From Blattamonas nauphoetae (lineage: Eukaryota; Preaxostyla; Oxymonadida), in NCBI GenBank assembly GCA_033064195.1, contig JARBJD010000440.1, positions 1-51,171 of the forward strand: DNA of 51,171 nucleotides. Reading direction: 5' to 3'. A program made the translations under genes and the position numbers. Shown here piece by piece: positions 31,685-41,357 of the stretch. Below the pieces are notes generated by a model, which was given only the letters and a program-made list of their open reading frames with translations, did no database searches and was not told where the DNA came from. Within the stretch, counting starts at the first letter, position 1, and each line of letters begins with the position of its first letter.

Positions 31685-32674
31685 TCGGGGTGGCGGGAAA
31701 AACTTGGGCGGGCTCTTAGTCGATTCTGGCACTATTTAGCTTAATTTTCACTTCATACAGTGCCTCTACATGTTTCCTATTTTCAAAAAACACCAAGTAA
31801 AAAAATCATAGTGTCCTGACCAGAGAGAACAGCGAGGTGAAAGATCAGATCTGAACGACTATGACTCTTTTTCTCAACAAAATGGAAAATTTCAGACATT
31901 TAGACTAATTTACACTCATTTCAGAAGAAGATGTAGCAATTGAATCAATACATGACAGGGAAATGTCATCTGTTTTTTTTCCAGAATCGTGATGATCATC
32001 CTTCCTTTGTCGTCAATTCGTAGTTTGATCTCCCAGCCAGTCATTGAACTGGCTGTAGCTTCTGTCCAGCACGGTGATTAAACATATCCTGATGAATAAT
32101 GACCAAGATCCTGAAAACAACGTCGATGATCGAAAAAAAGTGCAATTCAGTGTTTATATTCAGATTCCTTTGAATACGGGAGGAGTAATGAGAAAACGGC
32201 AAGAAATACAAACCAGTCTGGTTTTATCCCTGAATCAACGATGTCGTGTTTCACCGCTTGATCATGACGTCAGATGTGATGATTAGCACTTTCCACGATG
32301 CCCCGTGCATTCATGAAGGGGGTCGATTCGTTTCATCCTGAAAAAGATGACGTGACAACGGCGATTCTCAAACAGAGTTAAAAATCTCGATGATATTTCC
32401 CTGTCATGTATTGATTCAATTGCTACATCTTCTTCTGAAATGAGTGTAAATTAGTCTAAATGTCTGAAATTTTCCATTTTGTTGAGAAAAAGAGTCATAG
32501 TCGTTCAGATCTGATCTTTCACCTCGCTGTTCTCTCTGGTCAGGACACTATGATTTTTTTACTTGGTGTTTTTTGAAAATAGGAAACATGTAGAGGCACT
32601 GTATGAAGTGAAAATTAAGCTAAATAGTGCCAGAATCGACTAAGAGCCCGCCCAAGTTTTTCCCGCCACCCCGA
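31685..32674. mobile_element. Foldback element with 280-bp arms nested in the MULE
   Basis: The arms 31685-31964 and 32395-32674 are exact inverted copies as far as I can read, beginning TCGGGGTGGCGGGAAAAACT. TA dinucleotides at 31683-31684 and 32675-32676 fit a TA target duplication, as in Tc1/mariner-like elements. The central 430 bp codes for nothing I recognise. Perfect arms imply a recent insertion, later than that of the host MULE. Confidence 0.8.
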
Positions 32675-33159
32675 TAGGGCTTGTGGAATACAGACTCCGC
32701 CCAAACCAAATTCCAGAGACAGACCAAGAGCTTCAATGAAACACGCAGAAGCATTCAAATATGTCCCCACAACGTATTCCGGTTTTGTGGAATAAGATGG
32801 GACACCAAAGAGTGTTGAGGAGTACAAGAGCCCGTCCATCTCAACTACCCCAAGAAATTTCCCCTCCTGCAACTCCAACTGTGAATACTCGCGGTGCTGG
32901 TGACACTGTGGGGTCGACATGAGGCAGCGTTTGGGACAGAACAGCCACATTCATTTCGAAAGGATATGTCTTCTCTCAACTCAAAGACTTCCCTGGTGCG
33001 AAGAATATTAAAGCCGATCCAAGTCTCCCAAACACTTACTGCCGTCTTAACGGATGATACTCTCGTTCCCTCGCCTCTCCTAACATGTGTTCCATGTTCA
33101 TCTCGCATACCACCCAAGTCGTCGAAAAAGAACGCCACAGACAACTAGAACGAGATGAA

Positions 33160-33669
33160 TAGCTGAAATTCCAGAAATTTGCAGAAGACAACGATAGAGA
33201 CGATCTGGAGGACGCTAAAACGGATGGAGTATTTCAGAAGACAGGCCGACGCGAAATCGACGCCGATAATTCTCGAAAGATCAACGAAACAATGAAGACT
33301 CGATCGATGACGAAAGATGATCCTGTTGTTAACGGGATTACCGACAACGGTGATGTATTCTATTCTCGCCCTGAACCGATCCCTGACACAGAACGAAAAC
33401 GCATCTATCGTGAAGCTTTCCAACAACAAAAAGGTGAAACACGAACTCTGAGAAAGAAAGAAGAGGATGAGGAACTGGAATATGGAGCGAGAGCTCGTTA
33501 TGAAATTGAGGAGAAGAAAGGCAAGATGGGAAGGATCGCGAACTCAAAATGGAAAAACAGAACGAAACAAACACACACTCAACCAGCAGATGATTCAGAT
33601 TCGATAAAAATGGGCGAAGAGAGAGAGAGAGGGAGCAGGCGGAAGAGTTGGAGAAAGATAAGGAGATGA
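33160..33669 (+). pseudogene. Charged coiled-coil-like fragment carried by the MULE
   Basis: The frame is open from about 33163 and has an ATG at 33292 (MKTRSMTKDDPVVNGITDNG). The product is extremely Lys/Glu/Arg-rich with helical heptad-like stretches (RKKEEDEELEYGARARYEIE) and a basic end. An upstream part in the same frame, across a stop, reads VEKERHRQLERDE. It may be a captured host gene fragment or a decayed element gene. No transposase motif. Confidence 0.3.
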
Positions 33670-36210
33670 AACAGCGCCAACGCGCACTGCTCTTGACCTG
33701 ATGTTCGTAATTGGTTCATTGATTATTGAACCTACTCAGTTGTCATACATGTATCCCCCGAAGTTTTTTCCTGCTATCAAGAAAGTGACAAATGGGTTGA
33801 TCGAAGTCAAAGATGATTCCAGTTCTTTGATCTTCCATCTTAACCACTTTATTCACTCTCATTCGACCAAAATCTTACCAATTCCCACTTTTCAGCCTGT
33901 TCTAAAGAACAACTATCGTGTTAAGCTCCATTATGGGTTGGGGATGCGTTATAGTCAAAATGAGGGATGCGTTATAGTCGTCCCCTTCAGGGTCTGACAC
34001 AACACATTCGCCTTCCTCTGCACCAGTTCGTGAACCACATGTTCAGATCATCCAGCGACTTCGACATCCGATTTGAGAATTACGGAAGCGTTTCAACCAT
34101 CCGCGTTGTGTCGACTCCACACATTGACATTCGATTCTTCGACACGGATGGAAATCCTCACTTTCTGGACTCACACCAGAAACAACCGTACTGGCAGATT
34201 CACGATGATTTCTACTTGAAAAGTCAGATCCAAAAGGCAGTCGAAAGCAGACCCATTCTCAGATTTGTGGATGGATATGAAGAAAACGGTGAAACTGATG
34301 GAGTCGATGATGAGTGGGACGACAAAAGCGACATGACAAGCGAAGAGAACGAAGAAGATCAAGAAGAGGATGCACCCACCGAGGAGGTGACTGAAGAAGG
34401 AGATCGTGATTCGTATGATCCAGATCTGGACATCAAGTCGGAATACTCACTCGATTCCATCGACAACATCGGGCGACTCCATCACGACTTATCGGAGCCG
34501 TCGGACACAGACGATGCACTCTCATCGGATGAACGCGAGATCGTCAAACGAGCTCACCGAAAACGCAGAAAGAAGATTGCGACAAAATACAACCGAAAGA
34601 ACAACACATCACGAACTCCGAAATATCCGATCCAGCCGCCTGTCACCACCATCTCTCTTCGCCTGGTGAAAGTGAGGACGATCTGCAGACTCTTTGGAGA
34701 GATGGACGCAACAGTCGAATGCATCTTGCACTTCGTTCGTTCTAACTTTGTCTCAGTTCGGAGCTCGTTCGATCAAATTCTCTCAGATCGTCTCGCCGTC
34801 TTTCTGTCAAAGCCTGAGTTTCTGCTGGACGTGGAAGTGAAGAAGATGCGAAGGACAGGCCAGACGCTGTTCGAGTCGACAGTTGTGGAGTCAGTGGAAG
34901 TTGTGGCCGACGTGGAAGTGCGATCGGAGATTGTTGAAGTGTCAGTTCGAGTTGTGTCTGGACTGATGGAATGTTCGGAGATGGAAGGGACTCTGAAGGA
35001 AGATCACTTCTCGTTCTTTCTTCCTTTCTCCTCATCATTCCTCTCGCTCGAACGCCTTCTTCGCGATCAACTCCCCCAACTCGGAAATGTGTGCTGGTTC
35101 GCAAAACCTATCAATCCTTTCGACGAACTCCGGAACGGACGCGACTACAACATGTATACCTGGATTGGGATGGGTGGGAAAATGATAGAATACGACATTG
35201 CCATTCTCAACCCGAACCAACCGATTTTTGTTCGCAACGAATTCTCCTCTCTTCCGATCAGACTGACAGCGGTGGAGTCACTTCTGCCAGACAGTCGCAC
35301 TCGTCTTGTCTCGATCGACGGAACCCGAAAAGCATTCGTCTCGTGGACACACTCTGTCAGCCCTCTCGCTCTTGTGTGGCCTCCAACAGACGTATTCACT
35401 GTTGACCATTCTCCTCCTCCCGACTCTCTCAATCCCTATCCGCCATTCCCTCCTCATTCCCTCCTCACCTTGTCTTTCATCACAGACAACCCTTTCTTGC
35501 ACCGAATCAGACGATTGGTTTTTGACTCCATCTCTCTCCCAACACACAATTCATCTACCATTCCCAACCCGCTTGACATCAGCTCAATTTACGAACCGTT
35601 GAATCTTCGTCGACGCCAACAGGCAGACCAGACCATTCTGAAGTCTGAGCAAGACAATCACTCGCAAAGCACAGCCTCGCCCAACGGTCAGCGTGAAGAG
35701 TCCCAATCACCTCTCCGATTGTGGATTGAGACGCCGATGCGAAGGGTGATGGGTCTGTTTGCTGGCTCGGCGACAGTGCACGACGTGCTGTTCTTCGTTG
35801 GGAGTCTGAATTGTGTGTCTGTGTGTGCTCCTCTGTCTTTCCACGAACACGCGCTGTTTGCTGGAGACGAGAAGTTGGATGGACTTGTGACGGTTTCTGA
35901 GATTCTTCGCACTTTTGGATCAGTCGTTTCCTTTCGGCCCGCCCACGTGGATTCGAATCTCCTTTCAACGTGACAAATGGATTCGTGACTATTCAACCCT
36001 CAAAGCTCTTCGTTTTTTTGTTTCGAAACTTGTCCTCTGATCTTCTTTCTCAATTTTGGACGATATTTCAATTCACATGGTTGAGTTCGTTAAACAATTG
36101 ACTTTTCGTTCTTCTGGTCAAACTGTCTCAGCGTGATATTGGCTATTTGTGGAAATGATGAGATCTCAAATGATGGGCAGTTTGACTCTCACTCTCCTGT
36201 GTGAATTGTG

Positions 36211-36560
36211 ATGCCTCCAACTTAAATCCCGCATTTCCCCCTCTGTAACGTTTCTAACCCCCAACCTCCTGAACCACCTTCCTCTCCGCCTCCCGATTCA
36301 TCAGTACTGTCGAATTCATCAAGACCTCAAAACTCTATCTCACAACACGCTCAAAGCACCTCATCACACCCAGTTCTTCCTCAACTATCCGATTTTCGGC
36401 CAGATGAACACGTGACAGATATCTCCAAACCGACAGCAATTTCAAGAAATAGTGTCTCGAAAGAGGAAATGAGCTCGAAAAAGGGATGTGCCCCCACAGC
36501 TCTTCATGAAACGATTGAGACACTGGAATTGGACTTGAAGAGATTGAAAGAAGAATTGTC
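36211..36560 (+). pseudogene. 5' remnant of a third copy of the giant ubiquitin-like gene
   Basis: It starts 237 bp after copy 2 (copies 1 and 2 are 234 bp apart, and the spacers are similar). The DNA follows copies 1 and 2 through the Pro/Ser-rich region and the coiled coil (SKEEMSSKKG, ETIETLELDLKRLKEELS) and then stops abruptly at about 36560. The ATG is followed by an in-frame TAA after four codons, so it is dead. Confidence 0.75.
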
Positions 36561-37202
36561 ACGAGGACTTGTCATTCGTCATCAGCCTTTTTGTCATCCA
36601 ATAATGGAGTTCCGGAAAGAAAGTGTCAAAATGAGTCGAGAGAAGATGCTGTGAAACGAAAAAGAGTCCTTACTCAATCCAGAAACCATTCCCCATGAAG
36701 GAAGGATCAATGGTGAGACAAACCGAACTGAAGATGAAAACGAAAGGAGAAAGCGACGAGAACCGAAGATCGGAAAAGATATTCAAGATGAATTGTGTGA
36801 ACGTGAATGAATGGTCCCAACAAGATAGATGCGTGCACAGCAGAAACGAAGACAAGGACATTTGAAAAGGAAGAACAGAACAGCAATGAGACCAAAATGA
36901 TGACAGAATGTGAGGTGAGTGACTAACGAGCATGTTGAAATAACAGAAAGGCTCAAATGACTGAGAAAGAAGGAAGAATGAAGAGGAAGACAGGAACTGA
37001 GAGGATGGTTGAGTGTGATGTGATACTGCACAGTCTTGCCTTGTCGTGGTGACATTTCCCATCATCTGATTCGTCGTTGTGTTCGGATGGAAAGAGAAGG
37101 TGGGTTGAGTGGAGAGAATCTGAGGGTGATAGAGAAGCGAGTTGGTAAGAGATCTGTGTCGCACAGCAGATGGCTTGTTCACAGCGCTGAATCAATCATG
37201 TC
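36561..37202. other. Intergenic stretch beyond the broken third copy, no gene recognised
   Basis: Purine-rich on the plus strand (many gaaagg, gaagat and gagaa words). Frames are short or low in complexity. It reaches to the 3' end of the minus-strand receptor-like gene. Confidence 0.35.
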
Positions 37203-40200
37203 TCAATCCGATGGGAGGTGAGTGCCTTCCGGATGAGATGAAAGGAACTCTCCAATTTCAGAAAGTGTTGGGCGTTCGTTCGGGTCAACAGAGACACAGC
37301 GATGGATTAGCGAGACGAACGATTCGTCCTTCAATGATTCCATTTTCGGCCCAATTCCTGTTCCTGACTGTCGTTGAGCATTCACGGCATCCAGTTCGCC
37401 AAACGGCACTTGGCCAGTCTCTATTTCCCACAACACAAGGCCAAGACTAAAAACTGATGCTTTGTGCCCATCCACTGATTCCACTCCACTTCTTCCTTCT
37501 GCCGCCACAACTTCAGGTGCTCGCCATCGAAGACCATCCATTCCTGACTTGTTCATTCCACTGTTCACAGTCTGATTCTCATTTTGTGTCTTGTCTTCAT
37601 CATGGTGCTTTTCAGCATCGGTTGAGAATGGTTGGTGCGTGTGTCGCTGACGAGCAGCTTCTTGTTCCGCCTCCGAAGAGTTCATTTGAAGCTTCAGGTG
37701 AACAGTCCCGGCCGAATCAAGAAGGATCCAGTGAGACGACAGACGAGTCAGGACATCACTCCATCCTCGATGAGCAACAACCTCCTTCAATCCATTCACA
37801 ACTTGAATCTCAACCGCTCGCTTCCCAATCACTCTTCCCTCCTCGTGAAGAATCGAATACAGCGTCTGATCCATTCGAGCTGTCGAAACCCCAAAGTCTC
37901 CACTGCACACCATCACTTCTGTGAAGTTCACCTCTTCTCGTCGAGACTGGTCCTGTGTCGATGGATTGTTGTTCATGTCTTGGTTCATCTGGCTCACTTG
38001 AGAACTCGCTGAGCCTTCCGATCCAACCACACCAATCGAATCGGCTCCTCCACATTCAATCGCTTTCTCATCCTCGACTGGATCTTGCTCTTCCATCTCA
38101 CTTTTCGGAATGTTCGCTTTCGATCGTCGGCGGTTCACCAGAACGATGATCACAATGATCACGATGATGGCGACACAGACACAAACAACGACTGGAATCA
38201 GCCAGCTCAGCAGTTTCTTCATTTCTGCCGACAGTGCTTTCTTGTCATCACGAGTGGGAGCAACATACGATGATTTGGGGATGTGGAAAGTGATTGTCGC
38301 GTTCATCCTCACAAACGGTGATTCTGTTCCTGGTGTTGGGGTGATACCTTTGATTGTGTACGTCGTGTCGTGTGTGAGCAATCGATCCTCTCCAACCACA
38401 ACAATCTCCGACGATTCTCCTGTTTGAGCCGATTCTTCGATCTGAACTGTGACGCTGTCATCCTTCCCTCCATCCTCCACCACAACGTCGAACGATCCCT
38501 TCACATGCTTGTCGAAGTGAAGGAAGACCACCGCGATTCGACTGCTGGATGACAAAAGATGGGCGGCTGCTCCGATGAGGGTGGGTGGCTGTTCGGGCGT
38601 GGTGAAGGAGACGAAGGACGGTGTCGCGGCGAGGTTGAACACCCACGCTGCCTGCGGGAAGGAGATGGCATTGGAGAGAGACGAGGAGGAGGACGGTGAT
38701 GAGGGAACAATTCCGAGAATCGATGTGATGGTGTATGACGTCGAGAAAGTGAGATTGAAGGCTGGAGACGGCGATGTCAGCGTGCCCTTCCCGTCCACAA
38801 ACTCAACCTCTCCCTTCATTTCTGTCTTGTCCCCTTCATTTCGAATCGTCACTTCATATTTCTGCGACTCAATCAGCAGATTACACTTCATCTCCAACTC
38901 CATTCTTCCAGACACTGCATCAAACGACACTTCCACTCCCTCCGTCAGGAGTGGCCCAACATTGTTGAAGGCATCATCGTCGAGTCCATACATCGATTTC
39001 TTCTGGTACTTAACCCAGATAATCACTCCCATTCCAAAGCTGACGGTGGTGCACGTCGTGAAGCAGTCAACGATCGAGAAGTTTGGCCTCAGTTCATCGC
39101 CGACAATGGTCAGGCTCACATCAACAAAACAGGGTGCGTGCTCAGGCACATACAGAGTGGTATACTCGACTGTCTCCCATCCGACTGAGTTGTTGATGAA
39201 GGCGACTCGCGTGAGAGAGATTGATGATGGATGATCTTCGTTCGGTTTAAGAACGATTGCTCCGATTCCGTCTGAATGGCAGTCCTTCACCAGACAGTCG
39301 CTGATCACACACGACCCAAAGCCATCCGCAACGAAGGCAGCACCTGCAAAAGTTGATGTACATTCGATGAAAGAACAGTCCTGGATGGTCAGGGTTCCAT
39401 CTGACGGGAAGTACCCAATGAAACCCCCTCCAGTAACACATGGAATATCCTCTCTAATCTTGCATCGGAGAAAGTGGACATCAGTCATCTGGAAATCGCA
39501 CTCGGCAGTTACACCCATTCCAGCGGCATAGCGAAGATTCCGACAATCAATGAATGTCATTCGTGTCATCAGGGTTGGTGTCTTTCCCTTGAAGTCCAGA
39601 TTGAGGCCACCGTACGAAATATACTCAGTAAGAGCCGAACAGTCATTGAAAATACAGTCAGAGAGAAGCACGGTTCCGTAGGCAGCGACACTCATCCCTC
39701 CACTTGAGCTCATTCCACTGCAAGACTCGAAGACGAGATTTGTGATTGTTACGACACCGCTTGGGTCTTCGCTGCTGAGATATAGTCCGCCAGTGTCAAT
39801 CTTGGTTTTATCAGTTGGTCCGCATTCTTTAAAATTGCAGTCAATAACTGTGACAGACATGTGGATAAACAGTGACATCCCCGCTGCTCCTGTGTTTGTG
39901 TGGAGATTAGTGAAGTTCGATGCTTCAACAGAGACAGGTTGGAAAGTGGCACCTTGAAAGATGTAAACCATTGCTCCACGATCCGAGGAAGAGCTGCGGA
40001 TGTATGTGTGGTCAGTGAACGAGCAGGAGGAGATCTGGATGGTGCCGGGATAATAGGCGAATGTGAGGGGGTGGACATTCGATGCATAGTTGGCACCAGT
40101 GAAGTGGCAGTGCGAGAAGGTGATTGAGGTTGTTTCGTCGCCACTGTCCCACTCAAAGGAATATGTTTTGCCATCTTCGAATTCAGGGTGAGTGCCATCG

Positions 40201-41195
40201 GGGAGGGTGATCGATGGTGATGGATCGGAGTCGGTGGTGGGGGAGGAGAGGAGGGAGGAGAAGGAGGAATTCGAGCACAAAACGGAGCCTCCAGTGTTCA
40301 TGTCCCGAATCGTCGATCCCGACAAATGAGAACTTGTCTGCGACACAACACATCCCAGCATCACCTGACTCAAGTGTGGAAGGTGTGGCTGGCGGGAAGA
40401 GCCAACCGAACTCATGTTCACAAACGAGCAGCCAATCAGCGATGACGAGATTTTTTCAACCTCTTCATTTCGCTTTCGAGTTGTTGGTGTCAGTGAGAGG
40501 CCAATCCCGTCTGTTCCGAGAACTACCTGCGAGTCAAACGAACAGTCAACGATCGAGATTGATCGCGATCCTCCACAATCAGGAAATGCTGCTGTTTCAA
40601 CAAGGCCACGGAATAGGCCAATTTCATTCGAAATCAAGCATTTGGTCAGCACAACTGACGAATGCATGGACGATTGCTCCAATTTTGATGGTGAAATCAG
40701 AATCGAACTTGTCCACGACGAGACTTCAATTGAACTCTCGGAGATTGTCAGCATGCTGTCTGAAACAATCGCCAGCCTTGATGTTCCTGCTTCGTTATTC
40801 TGTTGTCTTCGTTCCTTGGAATTGTCGACGAGCGAAATGTGCAGTGATTCCAAGGACAGTGTTGAGTTCATCAATGAAAAGATACAACTCTCATGAGAGT
40901 ATACGTTGAGATTTCTTTCATTTGGGAAACTTTCCGACCCAGATTGCGGGATTATGTGTGTCGCTGGCGATGTTCTTTTGGTCGACCGTTCTCCCGACAA
41001 TTCTAGAGATCTGTGTTTGATATCGATGTTGAACCCACTGTATATTCCTTCTTGGAGGGAGATGAGTTGAATTTCATTCGAGATAGAATGAATTGTGTTT
41101 GAGACGGTGTCGATATTTGATTGAAGATTGGTTGAACTTGCAGTGACAGTTAATATTGGTTGAAAGACACAGAAAAAGAGCGAGAGACGAATCAT
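37203..41195 (-). CDS. Secreted beta-helix / transmembrane / pseudokinase receptor-like protein (1,330 aa)
   Basis: The only ATG near the 5' end (41193-41195) begins a clear signal peptide, MIRLSLFFCVFQPILTVTAS. Residues about 60-620 form a right-handed parallel beta-helix (pectin-lyase-like), with repeated turns such as SLIGCSFVNMSS, SFSHCHFTGANY, IQISSCSFTD, VLLSDCIFNDC, LTIQDCSFIEC and CVISDCLVKDC. A Ser/Thr-rich stalk with immunoglobulin-like strands follows. Residues 994-1023 form one membrane span (SWLIPVVVCVCVAIIVIIVI) followed by RRRSK. The cytoplasmic part is kinase-like: GLRWRAPEV (APE motif, about 1223), DGHKASVFSLGLVLWEIE and RPTLSEIGEF. The catalytic loop is LSSHWILLDS where HRD...N is expected, and LKL stands in place of DFG, so it is a pseudokinase. 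This is a known style of expanded oxymonad surface protein. Confidence 0.85.
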   Translation of the reverse strand: MIRLSLFFCVFQPILTVTASSTNLQSNIDTVSNTIHSISNEIQLISLQEGIYSGFNIDIKHRSLELSGERSTKRTSPATHIIPQSGSESFPNERNLNVYSHESCIFSLMNSTLSLESLHISLVDNSKERRQQNNEAGTSRLAIVSDSMLTISESSIEVSSWTSSILISPSKLEQSSMHSSVVLTKCLISNEIGLFRGLVETAAFPDCGGSRSISIVDCSFDSQVVLGTDGIGLSLTPTTRKRNEEVEKISSSLIGCSFVNMSSVGSSRQPHLPHLSQVMLGCVVSQTSSHLSGSTIRDMNTGGSVLCSNSSFSSLLSSPTTDSDPSPSITLPDGTHPEFEDGKTYSFEWDSGDETTSITFSHCHFTGANYASNVHPLTFAYYPGTIQISSCSFTDHTYIRSSSSDRGAMVYIFQGATFQPVSVEASNFTNLHTNTGAAGMSLFIHMSVTVIDCNFKECGPTDKTKIDTGGLYLSSEDPSGVVTITNLVFESCSGMSSSGGMSVAAYGTVLLSDCIFNDCSALTEYISYGGLNLDFKGKTPTLMTRMTFIDCRNLRYAAGMGVTAECDFQMTDVHFLRCKIREDIPCVTGGGFIGYFPSDGTLTIQDCSFIECTSTFAGAAFVADGFGSCVISDCLVKDCHSDGIGAIVLKPNEDHPSSISLTRVAFINNSVGWETVEYTTLYVPEHAPCFVDVSLTIVGDELRPNFSIVDCFTTCTTVSFGMGVIIWVKYQKKSMYGLDDDAFNNVGPLLTEGVEVSFDAVSGRMELEMKCNLLIESQKYEVTIRNEGDKTEMKGEVEFVDGKGTLTSPSPAFNLTFSTSYTITSILGIVPSSPSSSSSLSNAISFPQAAWVFNLAATPSFVSFTTPEQPPTLIGAAAHLLSSSSRIAVVFLHFDKHVKGSFDVVVEDGGKDDSVTVQIEESAQTGESSEIVVVGEDRLLTHDTTYTIKGITPTPGTESPFVRMNATITFHIPKSSYVAPTRDDKKALSAEMKKLLSWLIPVVVCVCVAIIVIIVIIVLVNRRRSKANIPKSEMEEQDPVEDEKAIECGGADSIGVVGSEGSASSQVSQMNQDMNNNPSTQDQSRREEVNFTEVMVCSGDFGVSTARMDQTLYSILHEEGRVIGKRAVEIQVVNGLKEVVAHRGWSDVLTRLSSHWILLDSAGTVHLKLQMNSSEAEQEAARQRHTHQPFSTDAEKHHDEDKTQNENQTVNSGMNKSGMDGLRWRAPEVVAAEGRSGVESVDGHKASVFSLGLVLWEIETGQVPFGELDAVNAQRQSGTGIGPKMESLKDESFVSLIHRCVSVDPNERPTLSEIGEFLSSHPEGTHLPSD

Positions 41196-41357
41196 GATTC
41201 GTATCAGAAATCGATCGAGATTTTCTTCTCGAAGAGAGAGGAATAACAAGAGATCGGACCCATTTAACACAAAGTTAGTTGTCACCTTCTCATTTTCCAA
41301 GTGTGTTTTTCTCTGACGATTACAAATACTCTGTCATTCTTTTCCGATTCAGTAGCA

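Larger units (their letters stand above)
30989..33985. mobile_element. Mutator-like (MULE) non-autonomous element, 2,997 bp
   Basis: The terminal inverted repeats begin GGGGACGACTATAACGCATC at both ends. With a few differences they extend about 55 bp through a second AACGCATCCCC word and AACCCAT. A perfect 9-bp direct repeat, TTCAGGGTC, flanks the element (30980-30988 and 33986-33994); a 9-bp duplication is the hallmark of Mutator-like elements. No transposase was recognised inside. The interior carries a nested foldback element and frames of uncertain origin. It lies within the coding sequence of copy 2 of the giant gene. Confidence 0.82.
28042..35973 (+). pseudogene. Giant multi-ubiquitin-like-domain protein, copy 2, split by a Mutator-like insertion
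   Basis: A tandem paralogue of copy 1, starting ATG 28042 (MPPKDITFSP compared with MQPQEITLPP). The coding parts are 28042-30988 and 33995-35973, separated by a 2,997-bp transposon plus one 9-bp target copy. Without the insert the two parts are in the same frame and would make 1,641 aa, so the gene is interrupted but otherwise undamaged. As it stands translation stops just inside the insert (987-aa ORF), and the distal 668-aa ORF has no proper start. Domain order is as in copy 1. Blocks of complete DNA identity with copy 1 (about 23355-23700 and about 27523-27767 in copy 1) alternate with strongly diverged ones. Whether the insert can be spliced out is unknown. Confidence 0.7.

Noticed and set aside
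33967-35973. Independent 668-aa gene downstream of the MULE
   Set aside because: Its first 9 codons lie in the transposon end and target duplication; the rest is the distal half of giant-gene copy 2.
38458-38710. Pro/Ser/His-rich ORFs on either strand of the receptor-like gene
   Set aside because: They are shadows of the long minus-strand coding sequence in other frames.
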